Shown in pieces: positions 34,410-42,793 of a stretch of 64,000 nt of DNA. Source of the DNA: Paraburkholderia aspalathi (GTDB lineage Bacteria > Pseudomonadota > Gammaproteobacteria > Burkholderiales > Burkholderiaceae); the NCBI RefSeq assembly GCF_900116445.1, contig NZ_FPBH01000031.1:1-64000 (forward strand). Reading direction: 5' to 3'. Numbering within the stretch: the first letter of the stretch is position 1; the number at the start of each line of letters is the position of its first letter. The notes beneath the pieces were generated by a model. The model saw only the letters and a list, made by a program, of their open reading frames with translations. It had not been told where the DNA came from and searched no databases. The position numbers and the translations under genes were made by a program.

Positions 34410-34631
34410 TCGTGCGCTATTTCCGCTCCCCGGAATTTACCGCACTTCCGCCGTTCTCCATAGCGTGGCTCGTGCCGAAAGTGACGCGCTTAGGGTTGCG
34501 GAGAGTCGGCACACGCATTGCTCTCGCGGGGCGTTCATTAATAGGTCGTTCACCGTGTTGCAGCGCGGCGAAGATGGGGTAGGTCCTATTTAGTCAGACG
34601 TAGTGGGCGTAACGGGTCAGTGAGCGGCACA

Positions 34632-34656
34632 CGTCGACGGCCGCTGGCCGTCGACG
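34632..34656 (-). terminator. Strong hairpin downstream of the DUF2934 gene
   Basis: CGTCGACGGCC and GGCCGTCGACG arms (34632-34642 and 34646-34656) with a three-base loop lie about 75 bp after the DUF2934 stop on the minus strand. There is no T-run. The rest of 34410-34729 holds no gene that I can support. Confidence 0.45.
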
Positions 34657-34729
34657 ATGCAACTCGCTTCTGCACCTCATCTGTGTGTTTCGATGGCGCC
34701 TGCGCGTCGACGTGTGGACCGGCGCATTG

Positions 34730-34927
34730 TCACTTCTTCGGCGCCCCAGCCACCGGGCCGCTCTCTGTCGGCGGCGCTTCCTTCTCGACCTCATCGCGTG
34801 CCTGCTCCCAATACTCGTCAGGCGTGCCCTTCGGATCGCTCGCCTGTTGCCAAAGGTAGTAAGCGCGTGTGCGAATCTGCTCTTCCTTAGACATTGCTTC
34901 CTGTTCCATTTGTGTTTCCTGTTCCAT
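34730..34927 (-). CDS. DUF2934-domain small protein
   Basis: The 65-residue protein matches DUF2934: EEQIRTRAYYLWQQASDPKGTPDEYWEQARDEVEKE, the I-R-x-R-A-Y-x-L-W pattern and the W-E-Q-A motif. The N-terminus contains a repeat (MEQETQMEQEA) encoded by a short DNA repeat, so the true start could also be one of the next ATG codons. The ATG at 34927 has GAGGGGTG upstream. DUF2934 proteins are small, soluble and common in Burkholderia and rhizobia, with unknown function. It lies 154 bp downstream of the glycogen debranching gene. Confidence 0.7.
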   Translation of the reverse strand: MEQETQMEQEAMSKEEQIRTRAYYLWQQASDPKGTPDEYWEQARDEVEKEAPPTESGPVAGAPKK

Positions 34928-35081
34928 TTGATCACCCCTCGGTTGGAGCTGACGAAGACCGATATCGGCTGTACCGCGCGTCTGTCGATGAAAACTCAAG
35001 GCAAACGACGGGCGCGCAGCTATCCGGAATCGAGCAAGCGCTATACCTGGCTGCCAGCACTCGCGCGAGGCTCCAGCCTCG

Positions 35082-37298
35082 TCACGTTCCGGCCGGAGGT
35101 TCGTTTTCGTCAGTGGTAAGTTGTTCTTCCAGGCGATCAAACACGCGTTGGGTTGCGCGGCTCGGCGCTTCGAGTGCGAACAGCAGCAATGAACGGCCGG
35201 TCACCTGATACGCGTCGCCGGCGCTGAATTGCGGCAACTCGGCGCGCACCGGCATATTCGTATCCAGCAGACAGGTCCACTGATCGCCCTCGGGAACATC
35301 GGGCAGCGTGAAATTGACCACGTCGTGATGCGCGTTCAGCACCAGCAGCAAGGTCGCATCCGACGCGGGCCGTCGAATGCCGCTCGCCTGAGCACGTCCG
35401 TCGATCACGAGGCCGAAGCAGCGCATCGACGGATCGTCCCATTGTTCCTGCGAAAGATCAGTGCCGTCTGGTGAAAGCCAACGCGCGTCGGTCACGTCGA
35501 GCGCCTCGTTATATTCGCCGCTGAGAAAACGCCCACGACGCAGTACCGGCAGACGATGACGCAGGGTGGTCAGGTTCTTGACGAATTCGATTAGCGCACG
35601 GCCGTCGTCGTCGACGCCTTCCCAATCGACCCAGCTGATTTCATTGTCCTGGCAATACGCGTTGTTATTGCCCTTCTGCGTGCGGCCGAATTCGTCGCCC
35701 GCGAGGATCATCGGCGTGCCTTGCGAGAGCAGCAGCGTGGCCAGCAGATTGCGTTTCTGGCGCTCACGTTGCTGCCGGAACTCAGGATCGTCCGTTGGTC
35801 CTTCAACGCCCATGTTCCATGACTTGTTGTCGGAGTGGCCGTCCTTGTTGTCTTCGCCGTTGGCCTCGTTGTGCTTGTCGTTGTACGAGACCATATCGTT
35901 GAGCGTGAAGCCATCGTGCGCGGCGACGAAGTTGACGCTGGCCCACGGGCGGCGCCCGCGATGGTTGAACTTGTCGCCCGAACCGGTCAGGCGTTTGGCG
36001 AGATCGGGGACCTCGCCTTCGTCGCCCTTCCAATAGCCGCGCACCGTATCGCGAAAGCGATCGTTCCATTCGGCCCAGCCGGGCGGAAAGCCGCCTACCT
36101 GATAGCCGCCGGGGCCACAGTCCCACGGCTCGGCGACCAACCGCACAGCGGAGAGCACCGGGTCCTGCCTGCAACTGTCGAGGAAGCCGCCGCCTTCGTC
36201 GAACCCATGCGTTTCACGGCCGAGAATCGTGGCGAGGTCGAAACGGAAACCATCGATCTTCATTTCCGTCACCCAGTAGCGCAGGCTGTCAGTGACCATC
36301 TGCAGCACACGCGGATGCGACAGATTGAGCGTGTTACCGGTGCCGGTATCGTTGATGTAATAGCGCGGCTCGTCAGGCATCAGGCGATAGTAAGACGCGT
36401 TGTCGATGCCTTTGAAGGAGATCGTCGGACCGCGCTCGTTGCCTTCCGCGGTGTGGTTGTAGACCACGTCGAGAATGACTTCGAGGTTGGCGTTGTGAAA
36501 GCGATCCACCATCTCTTTGAATTCTCCAACCGAGTCGATCGACGACGCGAAGAAGCGCGGGTCGGCCGCGAAGAAGCCGATCGTGTTGTAGCCCCAGTAA
36601 TTGGTGAGGCCTTTATCGAGCAGATGGCTGTCGTTGACGAAGGTCTGGATCGGCATCAATTCGACCGACGTGACACCGAGACTCCTGATGTAATCGAGCA
36701 CCACCTGCTGGCCGAGCCCTGCGAAGGTGCCGCGCAAATTCTCCGGGACTTCGGGATGACGTTTGGTAAAACCGCGCACGTGAGTTTCATAGAAAATCAC
36801 GCGCTCCCAAGGCAGCGCGTTGCGTTCCGGATGACTCCACGAAAAGTTGGCGTCGACCACCTTGCACTTCGGTACAAAGGGCGCGCTGTCGCGCTCGTCG
36901 AATGACAAATCGCCCTCTTCCGAATCGAGCGTATAGCCGAAAATTTCCGGCGCCCATTTGAGCTCGCCGATATGCGCTTTGGCGTAGGGGTCGAGCAGGA
37001 GTTTGTTCGGATTGAAGCGATGTCCGTTTTCCGGTTCATAGGGGCCATGGACCCGATAGCCGTACACCGCGCCTGGCTTCAGATTCGGCACGAACACGTG
37101 CCAGACCTCGTCGGTGTACTCCGGAAGTTCGATGCGTTCGATTTCCGTCTCGCCGGTTTCGTCGAACAGACAGAGTTCGACGCCGGTTGCATGCGCTGAG
37201 AACAGCGCGAAGTTCACGCCGCTTCCGTTCCACGTCGCACCAAGCGGGAAAGGCGTGCCTTCCGCGATGCGCGTCGAATAGCTGGCTTGGAATGACAT
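35082..37298 (-). CDS. glgX: Glycogen debranching enzyme, isoamylase type
   Basis: The 738-residue GH13 enzyme hydrolyses alpha-1,6 branch points of glycogen limit dextrins. It has an N-terminal CBM48 domain (about 10-115: FPLGATWNGSGVNFALFSAHA) and the catalytic barrel. Visible active-site segments are DGFRFDLATILG (nucleophile D), VAEPWDCGPGGYQVGGFPPG (acid/base E) and FVAAHDGFTLNDMVSYNDKHN (transition-state D). GDEFGRTQKGNNNAYCQDNEISWVDW is typical of the GlgX/TreX group. The ATG at 37298 has AGGAATCCCT upstream. No other glycogen gene is in the window. Confidence 0.93.
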   Translation of the reverse strand: MSFQASYSTRIAEGTPFPLGATWNGSGVNFALFSAHATGVELCLFDETGETEIERIELPEYTDEVWHVFVPNLKPGAVYGYRVHGPYEPENGHRFNPNKLLLDPYAKAHIGELKWAPEIFGYTLDSEEGDLSFDERDSAPFVPKCKVVDANFSWSHPERNALPWERVIFYETHVRGFTKRHPEVPENLRGTFAGLGQQVVLDYIRSLGVTSVELMPIQTFVNDSHLLDKGLTNYWGYNTIGFFAADPRFFASSIDSVGEFKEMVDRFHNANLEVILDVVYNHTAEGNERGPTISFKGIDNASYYRLMPDEPRYYINDTGTGNTLNLSHPRVLQMVTDSLRYWVTEMKIDGFRFDLATILGRETHGFDEGGGFLDSCRQDPVLSAVRLVAEPWDCGPGGYQVGGFPPGWAEWNDRFRDTVRGYWKGDEGEVPDLAKRLTGSGDKFNHRGRRPWASVNFVAAHDGFTLNDMVSYNDKHNEANGEDNKDGHSDNKSWNMGVEGPTDDPEFRQQRERQKRNLLATLLLSQGTPMILAGDEFGRTQKGNNNAYCQDNEISWVDWEGVDDDGRALIEFVKNLTTLRHRLPVLRRGRFLSGEYNEALDVTDARWLSPDGTDLSQEQWDDPSMRCFGLVIDGRAQASGIRRPASDATLLLVLNAHHDVVNFTLPDVPEGDQWTCLLDTNMPVRAELPQFSAGDAYQVTGRSLLLFALEAPSRATQRVFDRLEEQLTTDENEPPAGT

Positions 37299-37430
37299 AG
37301 GGATTCCTGTAAAAGCTGAGGGCGCTCGCAGACGTGTTTTGAATGTGCAAGCTTGCTGCGTCAGCAAATTATGGACCTGAGCGTTGCGCAACTGGAACGC
37401 AACGGAACAAGGCGTCCTTCAGGCAACTAC

Positions 37431-37475
37431 GGAAAAACGCATCGTATGCAGTGCAAGCACTGCATACGATGCGTT
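37431..37475 (-). terminator. 19-bp perfect-stem terminator between the receiver gene and glgX
   Basis: AACGCATCGTATGCAGTGC (37436-37454) and its exact reverse complement (37457-37475) are separated by AA. Read leftward, the stem is followed by five T residues (complement of 37433-37437), which fits a rho-independent terminator for the leftward receiver-protein gene. Such a long perfect stem is unusual and could also influence entry into glgX. Confidence 0.75.
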
Positions 37476-37588
37476 CGCCGCGCATGAATGGAGACAGGAA
37501 TGACGCGGACTAAAGAGCGTCCGCAGAACCGGCTAACCGGTGGGAACTTCGAAGAGAAATTAACGCAACGGGCATGATTACGCCGTCT

Positions 37589-38047
37589 TTACTGCGGTCC
37601 CACAGTATGCAACGCGGCGGCAGACTCGAGCACGCGCAAGAGCCGCTCCGGTGTCAGGGGTTTGGCACAATGCGCGTCGAAACCGGCGGCCTTGGCCCGC
37701 ACCTTGTCTTCGCGCGAAGCAAACGCCGTACAGGCCACCAGCAACATGTCCGAAGTCAACGGATTGGCCCGCAGGCGACGAGCCAGCTCAAGGCCATCGA
37801 GGCCGGGCATCTTGATGTCAAGCAAAACCGCGAACGGCTGCCACTCGCAGGCCATACCGCAGACTGCAAGCGGATCGCATAGCGCACGGCACTCAAAGCC
37901 GTCGGCGTTCAGCAGCATTTGCAACGCTTCGGCCGCTTCGCGGTAATCGTCGACCACCAGTACGCGACGGTTTGATGCCATCGCATACTGAATAGTCCGC
38001 CAAACCACGACGTCATCGCTCTCGTCCATTCTGTCGTCGAACGTCAC
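37589..38047 (-). CDS. Single-domain response regulator
   Basis: This roughly 152-residue protein contains one receiver domain (about 24-140). It has RRVLVVDDYREAA (acidic pocket), the phospho-acceptor region AVLLDIKMPGLDGLELA, the conserved threonine in LLVACTAF and the C-terminal lysine in CAKPLTPERLL. No output domain is attached. I prefer the GTG at 38047: AGGAG lies just upstream and its first bases overlap the stop codon of the preceding small gene (GTGA), which suggests translational coupling. ATGs at 38029 or 37981 are alternatives. It may relay phosphate for one of the hybrid kinases. Confidence 0.8.
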   Translation of the reverse strand: MTFDDRMDESDDVVVWRTIQYAMASNRRVLVVDDYREAAEALQMLLNADGFECRALCDPLAVCGMACEWQPFAVLLDIKMPGLDGLELARRLRANPLTSDMLLVACTAFASREDKVRAKAAGFDAHCAKPLTPERLLRVLESAAALHTVGPQ

Positions 38048-38358
38048 CCTGGTCTCCTGGCTTCTTTCTGGTGCCGCTTCTGGGCATCGAGGAACATGCG
38101 AGCAAGATTCGCTCCCACCGCGCGGCAAGCGCTTATCGCTCGCCAGGCATTTGCTTCGGTTTTCGCCACGCCGCGCTCGATCCACCGCTGCACATGCGCC
38201 ACATCCTCACCATAGCGCAACGGGCGAACTGCCGCTTCCTGATTTATGCTGTCTTGACGCCTCGCGACACATCGTGCGCAAGCACGGGATATTGCGCTGA
38301 AATACAGATGAAACGCACTTCCGCCGTGCATGCCGCCCTTGCTGCGTGCATTGCGCAT
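38044..38358 (-). CDS. Hypothetical protein coupled to the receiver gene
   Basis: A frame of up to 104 residues ends in GGGTGA, overlapping the GTG start of the receiver gene by four bases. The convincing part is the C-terminal about 55 residues (GEDVAHVQRWIERGVAKTEANAWRAISACRAVGANLARMFLDAQKRH), predicted to form two helices. A start near 38193-38202 (GTG, after GGTGAGG) may be more realistic than the far upstream ATG. I recognise no named family. Confidence 0.45.
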   Translation of the reverse strand: MRNARSKGGMHGGSAFHLYFSAISRACARCVARRQDSINQEAAVRPLRYGEDVAHVQRWIERGVAKTEANAWRAISACRAVGANLARMFLDAQKRHQKEARRPG

Positions 38359-38613
38359 AGCTTCGTATTCACCATGGCATCATCGGCCCGTTGTATACGA
38401 ACGAATATAGTCGCGACGAGTTGGGGAAAACACCCAAACGTCGGTTGGAGAAATGCGCGAAATTTTGTCGGAAAACGGCGTCGCATCGATAACGCTGCCT
38501 GCGGGTTATCCCGCACGGTCGCCGGGTTGGCTGCGTTCTTGCTACGAATTTACGGTAGGTGCTGAAACGGATTGCCTTTCTATCAGGCCCGAAGACGCAC
38601 ACCGTGAGGAGCC
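38359..38613. other. Promoter region of the BrkB-like gene
   Basis: About 255 bp with moderately lower GC and no reading frame I can support on either strand. It should contain the promoter for the rightward BrkB/YihY gene and possibly the leftward promoter for the small coupled genes. Confidence 0.3.
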
Positions 38614-39516
38614 ATGCCAACCATCATCGATGAGCACGCGCTGTATGTGGCGAAACATCCCGGCACGTTTGTGCTGCAGACGTTGAAAGCCTTCCGCGCG
38701 AACCAGGGTTTGCTGCTCGCGGGGGCGGTCGCTTATTACGCGCTATTGTCGATTGTGCCGCTCATGATTCTTATCGTGATCGTGTTGTCACGCCTCGTGC
38801 CGCAGCACGTTCTGCTGGCAGCGCTGGGACATCTGTTGCAGTGGCTGGTGCCTGGTCAGTCCACTGCGCTGGTACGAGAGCTGGCCAACTTTCTGGCGCA
38901 TCGCGCGGTGATTGGCTGGGTTCTATTGCTGACCATGATTTTTTTCAGCTCGCTCGCATTCACGGTGCTCGAGAACGCGATGTCGTTAATTTTCGTACAC
39001 CGGGTGGTGGTGCGGCGCCGACACTTTTTGCTCTCTGCGCTGCTGCCCTATTGCTACATCCTCTTTCTCGGCATTGGATTATTGATCGTGACGTTTGTGT
39101 CGAGCGGCCTGGAGGCCGTCGGGGCCGAGGGTGTCGAACTATTCGGCCTGCATGTTTCATTGCAGGGATTGTCGCGCGCGGTGTTATATCTGCTCGGCCT
39201 CGCGGGCGAGGTTTTTGTGTTGACGTCGATTTATATGGTCATGCCCGTTGGGCGACCTTCCCTCAAACACGCGCTCTTCGGCGGAATCGTTGCCGCCGTG
39301 CTGTGGGAGATCACGCGGCATGTGCTGGTCTGGTATTTTGCAACGCTGTCGCAGGTCAGTGTGGTGTATGGGTCGCTGACCATGGCCATCGTGATCCTGT
39401 TCAGTCTGGAGTGGCTAGCTACCTTGCTTCTGTTCGGCGCGCAGGTGATTTCGCAATACGAACGATTCGGGCTCGAGCCGGCTGAAGCTCCGCCGCAGGA
39501 AATAAAAACAGCGTGA
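38614..39516 (+). CDS. YihY/virulence factor BrkB family membrane protein
   Basis: The 300-residue inner-membrane protein has about six spans and the YihY/BrkB features: FRANQGLLLAGAVAYYALLSIVPLMILIVIVLSRLVP near the N-terminus (about 30-66), PVGRPSLKHALFGGIVAAVLWEITRH (about 208-235) and VYGSLTMAIVILFSLEWLATLLLFGAQVISQYER near the C-terminus. The family was once called ribonuclease BN by error; its transport or envelope role is unsettled. GTGAGGAG precedes the ATG. It stands alone. Confidence 0.85.
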   Translation: MPTIIDEHALYVAKHPGTFVLQTLKAFRANQGLLLAGAVAYYALLSIVPLMILIVIVLSRLVPQHVLLAALGHLLQWLVPGQSTALVRELANFLAHRAVIGWVLLLTMIFFSSLAFTVLENAMSLIFVHRVVVRRRHFLLSALLPYCYILFLGIGLLIVTFVSSGLEAVGAEGVELFGLHVSLQGLSRAVLYLLGLAGEVFVLTSIYMVMPVGRPSLKHALFGGIVAAVLWEITRHVLVWYFATLSQVSVVYGSLTMAIVILFSLEWLATLLLFGAQVISQYERFGLEPAEAPPQEIKTA

Positions 39517-39641
39517 GGGATATCGCACCCTTGCGGCTGCACATCGGGCACGGCCTCACGGCAAGACTGCGGTAACATTGCCTCATAACATGCCGGGCCT
39601 GGCGTTCCGCCACTTAGGCCCGCAGGCCTCAGGAATCGGTA

Positions 39642-40448
39642 ATGAGCATCAGCAAGCGCAATAACGTGAAAGTTTCCGGTTCCGGCCAACGAACCATGGT
39701 GATGGCGCACGGCTTCGGCTGCGATCAGAGCATGTGGCGTTACCTCGCGCCGTCGTTCCATGGCGAATACAGAACCGTGATGTTCGACCTCGTCGGCAGC
39801 GGCTCTTCTGATCTGTCGGCCTATGACTTCGACAAGTACGGCTCGCTGAACGGCTATGCGGCCGACCTGATCGAGATCGTCAATGATGTTGGCGCCGAGG
39901 GGCCGGTGGTGTTCGTCGGCCACTCGGTCAGCGCAATGATCGGCTTGATCGCCGGTCTCGAAGTGCCAGATCTCTTTGCCGCGCACATCATGGTAGGTCC
40001 GTCGCCATGCTATGTGAATGACGGCGACTATGTCGGCGGCTTTTCGCGCGAGGATATCGAGGACCTGTTACGCACGCTCGAAAGCAATTACCTCGGCTGG
40101 TCGAGCACCATGGCGCCGGCCATCATGGGCGCGCCCGAGCAGCCCGAACTCGGCATCGAACTGACCAACAGCTTCTGTCGCACCGACCCCGAGATCGCGC
40201 GGCACTTCGCCCGCGTCACGTTTCTCTCCGATCACCGCGCGCTGCTCCCGCGCATCGTCACGCCTGCGCTGATCCTGCAATGTAGCGACGACATCATCGC
40301 GCCGCGCTCGGTTGGCGAATATATGAAGAGAATGATGCCCGCCAGCACGCTGCACGTCATCGAGAACGTCGGCCATTGTCCGCATCTGAGTTCTCCCAGC
40401 GCGAGCGCCGCGGCCATGCGCGCCTTCCTCGAGCCGATGAGTCTGTAA
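39642..40448 (+). CDS. RsbQ-like alpha/beta hydrolase
   Basis: The 268-residue hydrolase matches the RsbQ/KAI2-like group: NNVKVSGSGQRTMVMAHGFGCDQSMWRYLAPSF, DLVGSGSSD, VGHSVSAMIG with the nucleophile serine (about residue 95), the aspartate in CSDDIIAP and the histidine in ENVGHCPHLS. In Bacillus, RsbQ supplies an unknown ligand to the PAS domain of the stress phosphatase RsbP. Here the gene ends four bases before a PAS-containing hybrid kinase, so the pair may form an analogous sensor. The ligand is not known. It has no signal peptide. Confidence 0.85.
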   Translation: MSISKRNNVKVSGSGQRTMVMAHGFGCDQSMWRYLAPSFHGEYRTVMFDLVGSGSSDLSAYDFDKYGSLNGYAADLIEIVNDVGAEGPVVFVGHSVSAMIGLIAGLEVPDLFAAHIMVGPSPCYVNDGDYVGGFSREDIEDLLRTLESNYLGWSSTMAPAIMGAPEQPELGIELTNSFCRTDPEIARHFARVTFLSDHRALLPRIVTPALILQCSDDIIAPRSVGEYMKRMMPASTLHVIENVGHCPHLSSPSASAAAMRAFLEPMSL

Positions 40449-40452
40449 GACA

Positions 40453-42774
40453 ATGCAAAGCACGGACCGTCCGCTGCCGTCTGCCGATGTGTTGTTCGAG
40501 CACGCCGCCTGCGGCCTGCTCGTGACCGACACCGACGGCGGCATCCTGCGCGTGAACGCGACCTTCTGCGGTTGGCTCGGCTATCAAGCGCTTGAGCTCG
40601 CCACCACGAAGCGCATTCAGGACCTGCTGACCACCGGCGGCAAAGTGTTCTACCAGACACATTGGGCGCCGCTTCTGCAGATGCAAGGCTCGGTGGCCGA
40701 GGTCAAACTGAACATGATGCATCGCGAAGGCCACGTGGTGCCGATGCTGCTCAACGCCGTACGCCGTCGTCATGGCGAAGTCACCTATGTCGAAGTGGCG
40801 GTACTGATCGTCGCGGATCGCCATAAGTACGAGCAGGAATTGCTGCTCGCGCGCCGTAATGCGGAGGCGTCGGTCGCCGCGCATCAACTCGCACAGAAAG
40901 AGTTACAGGAAAGCCGCGATGTGCTGAGCCTCGCCATGCGCGGTGCGCGTATGGGTGCGTGGTCGCACGAACCGAAGTCGGGCAAGTTCTGGTGGAGCCG
41001 CGAACTCGAAGCGCTCGCGGGCTACGCCGAGGGACGGTTTGCGAAAATACCCGGTGGCTTTTTCGAACTGATTCATCCCGGCGACCTGATTGCGCTCAAC
41101 GAGGCAGTCGATCATGCGGTGAAAAGCGGTGACGACTACGTCGCCGAATTCCGCTTCCTGCATGCAAGCGGCGACTGGTGCTGGATGGAAGGCCGCGGCC
41201 GCGCCACTTATAACAGCCACGGCGAGCCGCTGACGATCTACGGCCTCGGTATCGACGTTACCGAGCGCAAGGAAGCACAGACCGTGCTGCTGCGCCAGGC
41301 GGCGATTTTCGAGCATCTGAGCGACGCGATCGTGATCACCGATCTCCGTGGGAACATCACCGATTTCAACGTCGGCGGAGAACGCATGCTGGGTTATCGC
41401 ATGCGTGAGATTCTCGGCAAACCGATTTCGATGTTCCATCCGCCGGAAGATGCGCTACGCATCCGCCGCGAAGCGTTCGCCGGCCTCGCTGCAGATGGCA
41501 CGTGGCGCAGCGAACTGACCTTCATGCGCCGCGACGGCTCACGTGGCGTGTGCGAAACGGTGGTCAAGCCGCTGGCGAATGCGCGCGGCGACATCTATGG
41601 CGCGGTCAGCGTGAGCCGCGACATCACCGGGCGCAGGCGTGCCGAACAGCAATTGCAGCGTCTGAATCTGGAGCTCTCAAAAGCCGATCGCCGCAAGGAC
41701 GAATTTCTCGCCACGCTCGCGCATGAGCTGCGCAATCCTCTCGCGCCGATGCGCAATGTGCTCGAAATCCTGCGTCTGAAGGAATTCGCCGATCCGCAAT
41801 TGAGCTGGTCTCGCGACGTGTTCGACCGGCAATTGCAACACATGACGCATCTGGTCGACGACCTGCTGGAAGTGTCGCGCATCACGCAGGGCAAACTCGA
41901 ATTGCGCAAGCAGCGGCTCGAACTCGCGCGTGCGATGCAATCCGCCATGGAAGCGGCGCAGCCCACCGTGCAGGCGTCGGCGCATCATCTGAGCATGACG
42001 TTACCGCGCGAGCCGCTCTATCTCGATGCCGATCCCACACGCCTGTCGCAGATGATCCTGAACCTGCTGAACAACGCGGCCAAGTACACGCCGCCGGGCG
42101 GCAGCATCTCGCTCGCCGCGGAGCGCGAAGGCGATGAAGCGGTGATCGTCGTACGTGACTCCGGCATCGGCATTCCGCGCGAGCATCTGGACAGCGTGTT
42201 CGAAATGTTCTCGCAACTCGCCCCGGCGCTGGAGCGCTCGCAAGGCGGCCTCGGTATCGGTCTCGCGCTGGTGCGCGGCCTCGCCGAACTGCACGGCGGC
42301 ACGGTCGCCGCATTCAGCAGCGGTCCTGGCAGCGGCAGCGAGTTCGTGATCCGCCTGCCCTTATCGAAAGCGACCCCGCAGCAGTCGGAGAATGCGCCGG
42401 CCGAAATGCCGCGCACGGCGGGCTTGCGCGTCGTGATCGTCGACGACAATGCAGACGCCGCCGATAGCCTCGCCATGGTGCTCGAACTCGAGGGCCACGA
42501 GGTGCGCACTGCCGGCGACGGCATCGCCGGCTTGGAACTGATCGGCGAATTCGCACCGCAGGCGGTGATTCTCGATATCGGTTTGCCGCGCCTGAACGGC
42601 TATGAATTGGCGCGGCGCATTCGCCATGATCATCATGACGCAGGCATTCTGCTGATCGCCGTTACCGGCTGGGGCCAGCAGCAGGACAAGCAGACCGCTG
42701 AAGAAGCGGGCTTCGACCACCATTTCACCAAGCCTGTCGATCCGCGAGAATTACAGCGCGTATTGAACCGCTAA
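40453..42774 (+). CDS. Hybrid histidine kinase with three PAS domains
   Basis: The 773-residue cytoplasmic kinase has PAS domains at about 10-125, 155-275 and 285-395. The HisKA motif is LATLAHELRNPL (H424), the HATPase spans about 525-637 (NAAKYTPPGG, DSGIGIP, GLGIGLALV) and the receiver is at about 658-772 (VILDIGLP with phospho-D708, K760). The first PAS, with TGGKVFYQTHWAPLLQMQGSV, resembles that of RsbP-type proteins. It follows the RsbQ-like gene by four bases, so its PAS domain may bind a product of the hydrolase. No membrane span is present. Confidence 0.9.
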   Translation: MQSTDRPLPSADVLFEHAACGLLVTDTDGGILRVNATFCGWLGYQALELATTKRIQDLLTTGGKVFYQTHWAPLLQMQGSVAEVKLNMMHREGHVVPMLLNAVRRRHGEVTYVEVAVLIVADRHKYEQELLLARRNAEASVAAHQLAQKELQESRDVLSLAMRGARMGAWSHEPKSGKFWWSRELEALAGYAEGRFAKIPGGFFELIHPGDLIALNEAVDHAVKSGDDYVAEFRFLHASGDWCWMEGRGRATYNSHGEPLTIYGLGIDVTERKEAQTVLLRQAAIFEHLSDAIVITDLRGNITDFNVGGERMLGYRMREILGKPISMFHPPEDALRIRREAFAGLAADGTWRSELTFMRRDGSRGVCETVVKPLANARGDIYGAVSVSRDITGRRRAEQQLQRLNLELSKADRRKDEFLATLAHELRNPLAPMRNVLEILRLKEFADPQLSWSRDVFDRQLQHMTHLVDDLLEVSRITQGKLELRKQRLELARAMQSAMEAAQPTVQASAHHLSMTLPREPLYLDADPTRLSQMILNLLNNAAKYTPPGGSISLAAEREGDEAVIVVRDSGIGIPREHLDSVFEMFSQLAPALERSQGGLGIGLALVRGLAELHGGTVAAFSSGPGSGSEFVIRLPLSKATPQQSENAPAEMPRTAGLRVVIVDDNADAADSLAMVLELEGHEVRTAGDGIAGLELIGEFAPQAVILDIGLPRLNGYELARRIRHDHHDAGILLIAVTGWGQQQDKQTAEEAGFDHHFTKPVDPRELQRVLNR

Positions 42775-42793
42775 CAGACGGAACCTCCAGCCT

